A DNA stretch of 64,000 nt from Rhodobacter ferrooxidans (GCF_000176015.1 NZ_ACYY01000001.1:62001-126000); one strand, 5' to 3'; shown: positions 46,998 through 56,131, counted from the stretch's first letter. Program-made: numbers and translations. The notes: generated by a model from the sequence alone, not told the origin.

Positions 46998-47690
46998 TTA
47001 ACGGTCGCGGATCTTTTGCATCACCCGGCCCCAGCCGCCGGGGCTGACCACGAAAGACAGCACGAACCCGGTGGCAAAGCCCGCAAGATCGGCCACCCAG
47101 TCCAGGCCGCCGCCGAAGGCCAGCCCGAACACCAACTGAAACCCCAGCAGAAAGCCGATCAGGCTGAAGGCGCGGTATTTGTTCGCCCCCGTTGCCGCCA
47201 GATTGACCCACAAAAGAAAAGTGAACGCCCCAATCAGCCCATAGACCGGCGGATAGCCCCCGATCAGCGGCGCCGCCGTGCCCGGCACCAGCGCATAGGC
47301 CAGCGCCCCCACCGCCGCGGCGCCAAAAAACACCACCAGCACCGCCCACCACCGGAACACCTCGCCCACCATCTTGCCCAGCGCCAGCAGGATCACCACC
47401 ACGAACAGCGCATGGGTGAAATTGGCATGCACCAGCGGATAGCTGATCAGGCGCATCATGCCGTCGAGGGGGAATTGCCCGGCATCCCACATTGCCCGCA
47501 TCAGCGCCGAGGAGAAGGCGAATTTCTCGACCGCATCCAGCCGCCAGCCCACCGCCATCGGCCCGCCCACCAGCCCGCGCGCGCCCAGGCTGATCACCAC
47601 CTCCATGGCGATGATCGGCAGCGCCAGCAGCCAGACCACCGGCGGCAGCGGGTTCAGCGGTGCGGCATTGTGATCGGTCTGCATGGGCAT
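46998..47690 (-). CDS. Rhomboid-family membrane protein, likely protease-dead
   Basis: A 230-residue membrane protein with about six helices. The HANFTHAL pair (88-93) matches the rhomboid His-x4-His region, but the active-site helix reads GGYPPVYGLIGAF (144-156), where the GxSG serine is Pro. The catalytic-His helix reads ADLAGFATGF with Ala in place of His. ATG 47690 has GGAGG five bases upstream. It is divergent from trpS. Function therefore is probably substrate binding or chaperoning rather than cleavage. Confidence 0.75.
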   Translation of the reverse strand: MPMQTDHNAAPLNPLPPVVWLLALPIIAMEVVISLGARGLVGGPMAVGWRLDAVEKFAFSSALMRAMWDAGQFPLDGMMRLISYPLVHANFTHALFVVVILLALGKMVGEVFRWWAVLVVFFGAAAVGALAYALVPGTAAPLIGGYPPVYGLIGAFTFLLWVNLAATGANKYRAFSLIGFLLGFQLVFGLAFGGGLDWVADLAGFATGFVLSFVVSPGGWGRVMQKIRDR

Positions 47691-47779
47691 CCTGTCCTCC
47701 GGCATCCGATTGACGCCCCCTGCCGCCAGCGATAAGCCGAACCGGCAGCAATTTCCAGTCACCAGAAACGGAGCACCCC

Positions 47780-48823
47780 ATGGCCGAGCCGGTCCAAACG
47801 CCTCAGGCTTTCGCAAAGCGCATCTTCTCGGGCATCCAGCCGTCGGGCGGGCTGACCTTGGGCAACTATCTGGGGGCGCTGAAACGCTTTGTCGAAAAGC
47901 AGGACGAGGGCATCGAGACGGTCTATTGCCTGGTGGACATGCACGCCATCACCGTCTGGCAAGACCCGGCCAAGCTGCGCCAGCAAACGCGCGAGGCGGC
48001 GGCGGGCTTCATTGCGGCGGGCATCGACCCCAGCCGCTCGATCCTGTTCAACCAGAGCCAGGTGACGGCGCATGTCGAATTGGCGTGGATTTTCAACTGC
48101 GTGGCGCGGATGGGCTGGATGAGCCGGATGACGCAGTTCAAGGACAAGGCCGGGAAGAATTCCGAGAATGTCAGCCTTGGCCTGTTCGCCTACCCCTCGC
48201 TGATGGCCGCCGACATCATGGCCTACAAGGCGACGCATGTGCCGGTGGGCGAGGATCAGAAGCAGCACCTGGAGCTGACCCGCGACATCGCCATCAAGTT
48301 CAACAACGACTACGGGGTGAATTTCTTCCCCATCGTCGAGCCGATCATCGAAGGTGCCGCCACCCGGGTGATGTCCTTGCGCGATGGCACCAAGAAGATG
48401 TCGAAATCCGACCCTTCCGATCAAAGCCGCATCAACCTGACCGACGATGCCGACACGATTTCCAAGAAGATCCGCAAGGCGAAGACCGACCCGGAACCAC
48501 TGCCGTCGGAGTTGGAGGGCCTGAAAGACCGCCCCGAGGCGCGCAATCTGGTGAACATCTATGCAGCCCTTGCCGGGCACACCGCCGAACAGGTGATCCG
48601 CGATTTCGGCGGAGCGCAGTTCGGCAGCTTCAAACCGGCGCTGGCCGATCTGGCGGTGGCCAAGCTGTCGCCGATCACCACCGAGATGAGCCGCCTGATG
48701 CAGGACCCGGCCGAGATCGACCGCATCCTTGGCGCCGGGTCCGAACGGGCCGAGGCGATTGCCCGGCCGATCGTCGATCAGGTCTATGACATCGTTGGCA
48801 TGATCCGCAGCCGCGGGCGCTGA
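47780..48823 (+). CDS. trpS: Tryptophanyl-tRNA synthetase
   Basis: Charges tRNA-Trp. The 347-residue class I enzyme has the HIGH-type [13 protein letters not shown] (about 21-33), the DMHAITVW tryptophan-pocket region, [15 protein letters not shown] and the KMSKS loop. GGAG precedes ATG 47780. A long 3' region with a strong terminator follows. Confidence 0.97.
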   Translation: MAEPVQTPQAFAKRIFSGIQPSGGLTLGNYLGALKRFVEKQDEGIETVYCLVDMHAITVWQDPAKLRQQTREAAAGFIAAGIDPSRSILFNQSQVTAHVELAWIFNCVARMGWMSRMTQFKDKAGKNSENVSLGLFAYPSLMAADIMAYKATHVPVGEDQKQHLELTRDIAIKFNNDYGVNFFPIVEPIIEGAATRVMSLRDGTKKMSKSDPSDQSRINLTDDADTISKKIRKAKTDPEPLPSELEGLKDRPEARNLVNIYAALAGHTAEQVIRDFGGAQFGSFKPALADLAVAKLSPITTEMSRLMQDPAEIDRILGAGSERAEAIARPIVDQVYDIVGMIRSRGR

Positions 48824-49015
48824 GGCAGCCCTGATCCGGCGGGTGTTCTGGCACCTGTCATTTTGCCGATTCAATCCTGCGCCAGGGTGGCCCTGCGGCA
48901 TCCCACCGCAACGGGCCATCCTGTCCCCCAAGACTGCGGCACCTCTGTCCCCTTGGTGCCGCATCGCGCCCGATCTGCCCCCGGACCCATTCCCCTCGGG
49001 TCCGGGGGTCTTTTT
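48824..49015 (+). ncRNA. Structured trpS 3' region, possible small RNA
   Basis: About 155 bases separate the trpS stop from a strong terminator. In between, TGCGGCACC (48935-48943) pairs with GGTGCCGCA (48955-48963), and a GGTGG/CCACC pair lies further upstream. No open frame with a ribosome site was seen. The region may be a long 3' untranslated tail or the source of a 3'-derived small RNA; I see no clear promoter inside it. Confidence 0.35.
48978..49015 (+). terminator. Strong intrinsic terminator downstream of trpS
   Basis: CCCCCGGACCC (48978-48988) and GGGTCCGGGGG (48998-49008) form an 11-bp perfect stem with a 9-base loop, followed by TCTTTTT. This is a classic Rho-independent terminator in the plus direction. 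Confidence 0.92.
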
Positions 49016-49057
49016 CCCCGATGTCCGGTTTGCGCAGAGCCTGTGCGGCGCCTTGCC

Positions 49058-49086
49058 TTAACGCAGCGCCGCATCCGGCCTATGTT
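49058..49086 (+). promoter_or_regulatory. Candidate promoter of the VOC protein gene
   Basis: TTAACG (49058-49063) and TATGTT (49081-49086) are 17 bases apart, placed so that transcription would begin about 22 bases before ATG 49115. The -35 is a weak match, so this is tentative. Confidence 0.3.
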
Positions 49087-49114
49087 CAGCGCAACGCACA
49101 ACCGGAGACCCGCC

Positions 49115-49600
49115 ATGACCGCCATCCTGCCCCCCGAAACCCGCATCGGCCACGTCCACCTGAAAGTCGCCGATCTTGACCGCGCCATCGGCTTCTATGC
49201 CGGGGTGCTGGGCTTCGAGGTGACGCAACGCTTTGGCACCCAGGCCGCCTTCCTGTCGGCGGGCGGCTACCACCACCACATCGGCCTGAACACCTGGGAA
49301 AGCCGTGGCGCCACCCCGCCGCCGCCCGGCCATACCGGGCTTTACCACACCGCCTTCCTGTTCCCCGACCGCGCCAGCCTTGGCGCCGTGCTGAAACGCC
49401 TGCTTGCCGCCGGCGTGCCGCTGGAAGGTGCCGCCGACCATGGCGTGTCGGAAGCGTTGTATCTCACCGACCCCGACGGCAACGGCGTCGAGCTTTACCG
49501 CGACCGCGCGCCAGCCGAATGGCCGCGTGATCCGCAAGGCAACCTGCAGATGATCACCGCCAGGCTTGATGTGAACGCCCTGCTGGCCGAAGCTGCCTGA
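49115..49600 (+). CDS. VOC family protein (glyoxalase/extradiol dioxygenase fold)
   Basis: A 161-residue metal-dependent enzyme of the vicinal-oxygen-chelate superfamily, resembling catechol 2,3-dioxygenase-type proteins. It has RIGHVHLKVADLDRAIGFYA, an early metal His, GLYHTAFLFPDRASL with the second His, and the C-terminal YLTDPDGNGVELYRDR with the Glu ligand. ATG 49115 has GGAGACC. Substrate not determinable. A full family A repeat follows its stop. Confidence 0.85.
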   Translation: MTAILPPETRIGHVHLKVADLDRAIGFYAGVLGFEVTQRFGTQAAFLSAGGYHHHIGLNTWESRGATPPPPGHTGLYHTAFLFPDRASLGAVLKRLLAAGVPLEGAADHGVSEALYLTDPDGNGVELYRDRAPAEWPRDPQGNLQMITARLDVNALLAEAA

Positions 49601-49620
49601 CGCCACGGGCTTCACCTTTG

Positions 49621-49683
49621 CTCAAATATCCCCGCCGGAGGCTCTGACGGCAAGGCCCGGAGCCTCCGGCGGGGATATTTGAG
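49621..49683. repeat. Family A inverted repeat, full copy 5 (longest)
   Basis: CTCAAATATCCCCGCCGGAGGCTC (49621-49644) and its exact complement (49660-49683) make a 24-bp perfect stem with a 15-base loop. The right arm runs into GAGAACAGATGAAATTG. It lies between the convergent VOC gene (stop 49600) and dnaE2 (stop 49698), where it may act as a bidirectional terminator. Confidence 0.92.
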
Positions 49684-49697
49684 AACAGATGAAATTG

Positions 49698-52487
49698 TCA
49701 GGCCATCGCTGGCGTCAGCAGATGCCGCAGCAGGGCCATCGGGTGGCGGCGCAGGGTCAGACGCATGGCCACATAGTCCTCGACCACCTGCTCGCCCTCG
49801 GTCATCGCGGCAAAACGCAGGTTGGGCTCGATGATGCCTTCACCGTCGATGTCATTGGCAAACAGCGGCAGCGGCGTGTCGGCCGGCAGCGCCCGTGCCG
49901 CCCACAGCGTATCGCGACGGCTCAGGTTCAGGCTGGCAAAGCAGTCGGCTTCGGCCAGCCGGGTCAGGGTGGCGGGCGGAATGGCGGCGCGGCGCCAGAC
50001 GTCCTCGGGCGCGGTATAGCCGTTGCCGCGCGCCGCCACGATCCACAGCGCCTCGTCTTCCGCCACGCCCTTGATCTGGCGAAAGCCCAGCCGCAGCGCC
50101 AGTTGGTCGCCGCAGGCTTCCATCACGTTGTCCCAGTGGCTGGCGTTGATGCAGGGCGGCAGCACCCGCACGCCATGCGCCCGGGCATCGCGCACGATCT
50201 GCGCCGGGGCATAGAAGCCCATCGGTTGCGAATTCAGCAGCGCACAGGCGAAGATGCCGGGGTGGTGGTGTTTGATCCAGGCCGAGGCATAGACCAGAAA
50301 GGCAAAGCTGGCGGCGTGGCTTTCGGGGAAACCATAGCTGCCGAAGCCCTCGATCTGGCTGAAACAGCGGTTCGAGAAGTCTTCCTCGTAGCCGTTCGCC
50401 GCCATGCCTTGCAGGAACCGCTCTTTCAGTGCCGTGACGTTGCCGTGCTTCTTGAAGGTGGCCAGTGCGCGGCGCAGACGGTCGGCCTCCAGCGGCGAAA
50501 ACCCCGCACCGATGATGGCGATCTGCATCGCCTGTTCCTGAAACAGCGGCACGCCCAGGGTCTTGCCCAGCACGCGGCCCAACTCGTCCGACGGAAAGGT
50601 GACCACCTCCTGCCCGTTGCGCCGCCGCAGGTAGGGATGCACCATGTCGCCCTGAATCGGCCCGGGCCGGATGATCGCCACCTGGATCACCAGATCGTAG
50701 AACTTGCGCGGCCGCATCCGCGGCAGGAAGTTCATCTGCGCCCGGCTTTCCACCTGGAAAACGCCCAAGGAGTCCGCCCGGCACAGCATGTCATAGGTGG
50801 CGGCATCCTCGGCCGGCAGGGTGGCCAGCGAATAGCGGGTGTGGTGGTGTTTCTCCAGCAGATCGAATGCCTTGCGGATGCACGACAGCATCCCCAGCGC
50901 CAGGATATCGACCTTCAGGATGCCCAGCGCGTCGATATCGTCCTTGTCCCAGCAGATCACGGTGCGGTCGTCCATCGTGGCATTCTCGATCGGCACCAGC
51001 TCGTCCAGCCGGCCTTCGGTGATGATGAAACCGCCGACATGCTGCGACAGGTGGCGGGGAAAGCCCTGAATCTCCTCGACCAGCGCCAGTGTCTGCGCCA
51101 ACCGCTTGTCGGCGGGATCCAGCCCGATCTCGCGCAGCCGCGCGTCGTTGATGCCCTTGCCGCCCCAGCCCCAGATCTGGCTGGACATCGCCGCCAGCGT
51201 GTCTTCCGACAGCCCCATGGCGCGGCCGACCTCGCGCACCGCCCGCTTGCCGCGGTAATGGATCACCGTGGCGCAAAGCCCGGCGCGGTGGCGGCCATAG
51301 CGGGCGTAGATGTGCTGGATCACCTCTTCGCGGCGCTCGTGTTCGAAATCGACGTCGATGTCGGGCGGCTCATCGCGCGCCTCCGAGACAAACCGTTCGA
51401 ACACCATGGTGCCGATCTCGGGCGAGACCGAGGTGACGCCCAGCGCGTAGCAAACCACCGAATTGGCCGCCGAGCCCCGGCCCTGACACAGGATGCCGCG
51501 CCCGCGGGCAAAGGCCACGATGTCATGCACGGTCAGGAAGTAGGGTTCGTAGTGCAGCTTGGAAATCAGCGCCAGTTCATGCGCCAGTTGCGCCTGCGGC
51601 TTGGCCGGGATGCCCGCCGGGTAGCGCCAGTGCAGCCCGGCCTGCGCCAGCCGCGCCAGCCGCCCGGCCGCGGTTTCGCCCTCGGTGATCTCGGACGGGT
51701 ATTCATAGCGCAGCATATCCAGGCTGAACTCCAGCCGGGCGGCGATCTCGGCGCTGCGGGCGACCGCCGCCTCGAAACCCGCGAACAGCCGCAGCATCTC
51801 GGGTTCCGACCGCAGCCGCTGTTCGGCATGCGGCAGGGCGCGGCGGCCAAGCTGTTCCACCCGGCAGCCCAGCCGGATCGCCGCCAGCACATCGGCCAGC
51901 TTGCGCCGCGCGCCGTGGTGCATCATCGGCAGGGCCGAGGCGACGGTGGGAATGCCCAGCCGCGCCGCGACACCTTCCAGCCGGGCAAAGCGCGCGGCGT
52001 CCTGCCCGTCATAACGCGGCGCCAGCAGCAGGCTGACCTGACCGGGGAACTGCCGCGCCAGCCGCCCGGCCTGTGCGACCCAACCGGCGTAACGGGCCGG
52101 GTGCAGCAGCATCTCCTGCCCCTCGCCCCAGTCCAGCAGATCGTCCAGCCCCAGATCGCAGGCCCCCTTGGCCGCCCGCCTGCGCCCCAGCGTCAGCAAC
52201 CGGCACAGCCGCCCCCAGGCCGCCCGGTCGCGCGGCAGCACGGTGGCTACAAAACCGTCGCGGGTGACGATGCGCGCCGCCGGGATCAGCCTTGGCGCTT
52301 GCCCGTCGCTGCGCGCTATCTCGCGCGCCGCCACATGCGCCCGCACGATACCCGCCACCGAGTTCTCGTCGGCAATCGCCAGCGCCGGTTGGCCCAGCTC
52401 ATGCGCCCGCTGCATCAGCTCCTCGGGGTGCGAGGCGCCGGTCAGGAAGCTGAAGTTGGAGGTGGCGGAAAGCTCGACGAAGGGCAT
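49698..52487 (-). CDS. dnaE2: Error-prone DNA polymerase DnaE2, C-terminally truncated
   Basis: Damage-inducible alpha-subunit-like polymerase for translesion synthesis. The 929-residue product opens with the DnaE2-type PHP domain (SNFSFLTGASHPEELM, ALAIADENSVAGIVRAH). It has the polymerase aspartates in PPDIDVDF and KVDILALGML. It ends at RRHPMALLRHLLTPAMA, where relatives (about 1050-1150 residues) continue into an OB-fold and C-terminal domain; these are missing. The stop is 15 bases from a full family A repeat. The imuA/imuB partners are not adjacent. A LexA box lies 12 bases upstream of ATG 52487. Function may be reduced or lost. Confidence 0.88.
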   Translation of the reverse strand: MPFVELSATSNFSFLTGASHPEELMQRAHELGQPALAIADENSVAGIVRAHVAAREIARSDGQAPRLIPAARIVTRDGFVATVLPRDRAAWGRLCRLLTLGRRRAAKGACDLGLDDLLDWGEGQEMLLHPARYAGWVAQAGRLARQFPGQVSLLLAPRYDGQDAARFARLEGVAARLGIPTVASALPMMHHGARRKLADVLAAIRLGCRVEQLGRRALPHAEQRLRSEPEMLRLFAGFEAAVARSAEIAARLEFSLDMLRYEYPSEITEGETAAGRLARLAQAGLHWRYPAGIPAKPQAQLAHELALISKLHYEPYFLTVHDIVAFARGRGILCQGRGSAANSVVCYALGVTSVSPEIGTMVFERFVSEARDEPPDIDVDFEHERREEVIQHIYARYGRHRAGLCATVIHYRGKRAVREVGRAMGLSEDTLAAMSSQIWGWGGKGINDARLREIGLDPADKRLAQTLALVEEIQGFPRHLSQHVGGFIITEGRLDELVPIENATMDDRTVICWDKDDIDALGILKVDILALGMLSCIRKAFDLLEKHHHTRYSLATLPAEDAATYDMLCRADSLGVFQVESRAQMNFLPRMRPRKFYDLVIQVAIIRPGPIQGDMVHPYLRRRNGQEVVTFPSDELGRVLGKTLGVPLFQEQAMQIAIIGAGFSPLEADRLRRALATFKKHGNVTALKERFLQGMAANGYEEDFSNRCFSQIEGFGSYGFPESHAASFAFLVYASAWIKHHHPGIFACALLNSQPMGFYAPAQIVRDARAHGVRVLPPCINASHWDNVMEACGDQLALRLGFRQIKGVAEDEALWIVAARGNGYTAPEDVWRRAAIPPATLTRLAEADCFASLNLSRRDTLWAARALPADTPLPLFANDIDGEGIIEPNLRFAAMTEGEQVVEDYVAMRLTLRRHPMALLRHLLTPAMA

Positions 52488-52498
52488 GGGGTGAACCT

Positions 52499-52513
52499 GA
52501 ACGAAACAGGAAC
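52499..52513 (-). promoter_or_regulatory. LexA (SOS) box of dnaE2
   Basis: GAACGAAACAGGAAC reads as GTTC-N7-GTTC on the minus strand, the alphaproteobacterial LexA operator form. It lies 12 bases upstream of the dnaE2 start, so SOS repression of this gene is likely. A further GAAC at 52493-52496 overlaps partly. Confidence 0.8.
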
Positions 52514-52571
52514 AAACCTAGCGCATGACCGGCAGTTTGGCCAGCGGTCAGGCAGACAGCCACCTTGCCGT

Positions 52572-53825
52572 TCAGCGCAGCCGGGTCAGGATATCCAGAC
52601 TGGCATAACCATCCGGCACCAACCCGTTGGCGCGCTGGAACGCCTTGACCCCGGCCACGGTGTTCGGCCCGATCCGGCCATCCACCGCGTCGGCATAGAA
52701 CCCGGCGCGGGCCAGCAGCGCCTGCAACTCCAGCCGCTCGTCGGGGGTCAGCAAGCGGTCCTCGCGCGGCCACGCAGCCTGGATCGGCGGCCCACCGGCG
52801 ATGCGGTCGGCCAGATGCCCCACGCCGATCACATAGGCATCGGCCGGGTTATAGGCCTCGATGGCGGTGAAGTTGTGAAACACCAGAAACGCCGCGCCGC
52901 GCGCACCCGCTGGCAGCAGCACCGATCCCGCGCCGTCCTCGGGCAGGTCGCCGCCCGCCGCCGGTCGCACCCCCAGCGCCCGCCACTCGGCCACCGGCTT
53001 TTTCACGAAACTGCCGGTCAGTTCATAGTCAAACCCGGCGGGCAGGTTGACCTCCAGCCCCCAGTGCTGCCCCGCCTGCCAGCCGAAGTGCCGCAGATAG
53101 GCGGCGGTCGAGGCCAGCGCATCCGCCGGATCGTCGCCCCAGATGTCACGCCTGCCATCGCCGTTGAAATCAACGGCATGGGCCAGATAGGACGAGGGCA
53201 TGAACTGGGTGTGCCCGGTCGCCCCCGCCCAACTGCAGATCATCTCCTCCAGCCGGGCATCGCCGCTTTGCACGATCTTCAGCGCCGCCAGCAACTCGGT
53301 CTCGAAGAAACTGCGCCGCCGCCCGTCATAGGCCAGCGAGGCCAGAGCCTCGATCAGCCCGTAGTTGCCGCGCACCGCGCCATAGCTGGTCTCCAGCCCC
53401 CAGACCGCCAGCAGGATGTGCTTGTCCACGCCGTAAGTGTCCTCGATCCGCTGCAACAACGGGCCATGCGCCTGCAACGCCTTGCGGCCCGCGTTCACCC
53501 GGTCGTCCGAGGTGGCGATGTCCAGATAGGCCCAGATCGTCTTGGTGAACTCGGCCTGATGCCGGTCACGGTCGATCACCTGCGCGTTGAACGCAACACC
53601 ACGGAACGCCTGATCGAATGTGGCCTCGGAGATCCCCATCGCCAGCGCCCTTGGCCGGAACCCGGCAATCCAGGCCTGCAACCCCGCGTCGGTTCCTGCA
53701 GTTTCAGCCAATTCCACCCCTCCCTTACCCTCCTGCGCCTGTGCCAAAGGCGCGGCAAAAAACGCCAACACCACCCCCAGCACCACCGCTCCTGCCCGCA
53801 TCGCCCCGACCGCACCCCGTTTCAT
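52572..53825 (-). CDS. Lytic murein transglycosylase (MltB type), secreted
   Basis: Cleaves peptidoglycan glycan strands. The 417-residue product has a Sec signal (VVLGVVLAFFAAPLAQA) but no lipobox cysteine, so it is likely free in the periplasm. The SLT_2 domain shows AVWGLETSYG with catalytic Glu, SWAGATGHTQFMPSSYL and [11 protein letters not shown]; a peptidoglycan-binding domain (LLARAGFYADAVDGRIGPN) closes the chain. It is a paralogue of 24251-25501. The start ATG 53825 lies inside the tail of a half family A repeat; ATG 53801 is an alternative. Confidence 0.92.
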   Translation of the reverse strand: MKRGAVGAMRAGAVVLGVVLAFFAAPLAQAQEGKGGVELAETAGTDAGLQAWIAGFRPRALAMGISEATFDQAFRGVAFNAQVIDRDRHQAEFTKTIWAYLDIATSDDRVNAGRKALQAHGPLLQRIEDTYGVDKHILLAVWGLETSYGAVRGNYGLIEALASLAYDGRRRSFFETELLAALKIVQSGDARLEEMICSWAGATGHTQFMPSSYLAHAVDFNGDGRRDIWGDDPADALASTAAYLRHFGWQAGQHWGLEVNLPAGFDYELTGSFVKKPVAEWRALGVRPAAGGDLPEDGAGSVLLPAGARGAAFLVFHNFTAIEAYNPADAYVIGVGHLADRIAGGPPIQAAWPREDRLLTPDERLELQALLARAGFYADAVDGRIGPNTVAGVKAFQRANGLVPDGYASLDILTRLR

Positions 53826-53831
53826 CTGTTC

Positions 53832-53854
53832 TCAAATATCCCCGCCGGAGGCTC
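53832..53854. repeat. Family A half repeat, copy 6
   Basis: TCAAATATCCCCGCCGGAGGCTC without a second arm. On the minus strand it reads GCCTCCGGCGGGGATATTTG then AGAACAGATGAAACGG, in which ATG is the start of the transglycosylase gene. It is in the 56-base gap between rnr and this gene. Confidence 0.85.
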
Positions 53855-53881
53855 CCGCATCTCCACCATCCCGCCGCCCGG

Positions 53882-56131
53882 TCATTTGCGCTTGCGGCTG
53901 ACCCGCCGCTTGGCCTCGCGCGCCGCCGCCTGCCCGGGCTTGCGCGGCGCATAGCGGCCCCGCGGGGCCTGCCCCACCGGCAGGGCGCGTTCTTCCAGCG
54001 TCAGCAGTTCCAGCATCAGCCCGCCGGTCATCGGCACCGCCTCGGCCAGCCGCACCGTCACCCGCTGGCCAAGGCCCAGCGTCATGCCGGTATCGGCGCC
54101 GCGCAGGGTCTGGCTGTCGGCGTCATAGTGGAAGAACTCGCGCCCGACCGAGCGGATCGGGATCAGCCCGTCCGCCCCGGTCTCATCCAGCTTCACGAAC
54201 AAACCGAAGCGCTGCACGCCCGAGATTCGCCCGGTGAACTCCGCCCCCACGCGATCCGACAGATAGGCCGCCAGATATCGGTCGGTGGTGTCGCGTTCGG
54301 CCATCATGCTGCGCCGCTCGGTGTCGGAAATCAGCTTGGCGGTTTCGGCCAAGGTGTCGATATCCTGCTTGGACAACCCGTCATCGCCCCAGCCATGCGC
54401 CAATATCAGCGCCCGATGCACGATCAGGTCGGAATAACGCCGGATCGGCGAGGTGAAATGCGCGTAGTTCCGCAAGGCCAGCCCGAAATGCCCGAAATTC
54501 TGCGGGTTGTAATAGGCTTGGGTCATCGAGCGCAGCGTGGTGATGTTCATCAACTCGTCAAACTCGGTGCCCTGGGCCTGCGCCAGCAGCCGGTTCAGGT
54601 GGCTGGTCTTCAGCACCTGCCCCTTGGCCAGCGTGAAGCCCGAGGCCTCGGCCACATCGCGCAGCGCCTCCAGCTTTTCGGGGCTGGGTTCTTCATGCAC
54701 CCGGAACAGCAGCGGCCGGCGCAACCGCACCAGTTCTTCGGCGGCCGAGACGTTGGCCAGAATCATGAACTCCTCGATCAGCCGATGCGCGTCATAGCGC
54801 GGCGCATAGGCGACCGAGGCCACGCGGCCATCCTCGCCCAGCACGATCTTGCGTTCGGGCAGATCAAGGTCCAGCGGTTGCCGCACCGCCCGCGCCTGCT
54901 TGCAGGCCTCGTAGGCGGCATAGAGCGGCTTCAGCACCGGCTCCAGCAACGGCGCGGTTTTGGCGGTCTGCCGCCCCTCGATGGCGTCCTGCACCTGCGC
55001 ATAGTCCAGCGAGCCTGCCGAGCGCATCAGCCCGCGCACAAACCGGTGGCTCAGCTTGGCGCCATGGGCATCCAGCTTCATCCGCACCGCCATGCAGGCG
55101 CGATCGACATGTTCGTGCAAGCTGCACAGGTCGCCCGACAGGATATCGGGCAGCATCGGCACCACCCGGTCGGGGAAATAGCTGGAGTTGCCGCGCTTGC
55201 GGGCCTCGACATCCAGCGCCGAGCCGGGGCGGACGTAATGCGCCACATCGGCAATCGCCACCCAGACGATATGGCCGCCGGGGTTTGCCGGGTCGGTATC
55301 GGCCTCGGCATAGACCGCATCATCGCGGTCGCGGGCGTCCACCGGGTCGATGGTGATCAGGTTGATGCCGCGCAGATCCTCACGCTCGCCAAGGGCCACC
55401 TTCGGGTCGGCGGCATCGGCTTCGGCAATCACCGCATCGGGGAACTGGTCGGGGATGCCGTGCTGGTGGATGGCGATCAGGCTGACGGCACGGGGGCCGG
55501 AGGGGTCGCCCAGCCGCGCCAGAATCCGCGCCTGCGGCAGGCCAAGCCGCTTGGGGCCGACCTGTTCCGCCTCGACCAGCTCGCCATCCTTGGCACCGCC
55601 GGCCATGTCGCGGGAAACGCGCCATTCCTTGTCGCTGCCCTTGTCGATCGGCACGATGCGCCCACCTTCAGACCCGGCCCGGAAAACCCCCAGCAGCCGC
55701 AACGGGTTCGAGCCGATCTTGCGGATCAGCCGCCCTTCGTGGCTGTGGCCCTCGCCCTCCACATCGGTCAGCCGCGCCAGAATCCGGTCGCCCTCGCCCA
55801 ATGCCGGGTCGGATTTGTTGGGGATCAGCAGCACCAGCGGTTCGGGGCCAGTGCCTGTCCATTCCAAAGGCCGCGCCCACAGATCGCCCTGCGCATCCGG
55901 CGCCAGCACCTGCAGGATGCAGACCGGCGGCAGCGCCTCGGCATCGCGGTAACTGCGGGCGCGCTTGGTCAAGGCACCTTCGGCCTCCATCTCGCGCAGC
56001 AGGCGCTTCAACTCGATGCGCGCCGCACTGCCCTTGATGCCAAAGGCCCGCGCGATGTCGCGCTTGGCGACAAGCGTCGGGTTGTCGTTGATCCACTGCA
56101 GGATCTGCTGTTTGCCGGGTATCTGGTCCAT
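53882..56131 (-). CDS. rnr: Ribonuclease R
   Basis: 3'-5' exoribonuclease that degrades structured RNA. The 749-residue product starts MDQIPGKQQILQWI at ATG 56131. It has cold-shock domains (RLTDVEGEGHSHEGRLIRKI), the RNB catalytic block DPVDARDRDDAVYAE, EFMILANVSAAEEL and HFTSPIRRYSDLIVHRAL. An S1 domain (VGAEFTGRISGVQRFGLFVKL) follows, and then a basic tail rich in Arg/Lys. The transglycosylase gene follows at 56 bases with a half repeat between. Confidence 0.96.
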   Translation of the reverse strand: MDQIPGKQQILQWINDNPTLVAKRDIARAFGIKGSAARIELKRLLREMEAEGALTKRARSYRDAEALPPVCILQVLAPDAQGDLWARPLEWTGTGPEPLVLLIPNKSDPALGEGDRILARLTDVEGEGHSHEGRLIRKIGSNPLRLLGVFRAGSEGGRIVPIDKGSDKEWRVSRDMAGGAKDGELVEAEQVGPKRLGLPQARILARLGDPSGPRAVSLIAIHQHGIPDQFPDAVIAEADAADPKVALGEREDLRGINLITIDPVDARDRDDAVYAEADTDPANPGGHIVWVAIADVAHYVRPGSALDVEARKRGNSSYFPDRVVPMLPDILSGDLCSLHEHVDRACMAVRMKLDAHGAKLSHRFVRGLMRSAGSLDYAQVQDAIEGRQTAKTAPLLEPVLKPLYAAYEACKQARAVRQPLDLDLPERKIVLGEDGRVASVAYAPRYDAHRLIEEFMILANVSAAEELVRLRRPLLFRVHEEPSPEKLEALRDVAEASGFTLAKGQVLKTSHLNRLLAQAQGTEFDELMNITTLRSMTQAYYNPQNFGHFGLALRNYAHFTSPIRRYSDLIVHRALILAHGWGDDGLSKQDIDTLAETAKLISDTERRSMMAERDTTDRYLAAYLSDRVGAEFTGRISGVQRFGLFVKLDETGADGLIPIRSVGREFFHYDADSQTLRGADTGMTLGLGQRVTVRLAEAVPMTGGLMLELLTLEERALPVGQAPRGRYAPRKPGQAAAREAKRRVSRKRK

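Noticed and set aside
49689-53954. 1421-codon open frame on the plus strand
   Set aside because: It lies antisense to dnaE2 and a transglycosylase, both strong family matches, and its translation is low-complexity with Gln, His, Pro and Arg. It is a GC-bias shadow.
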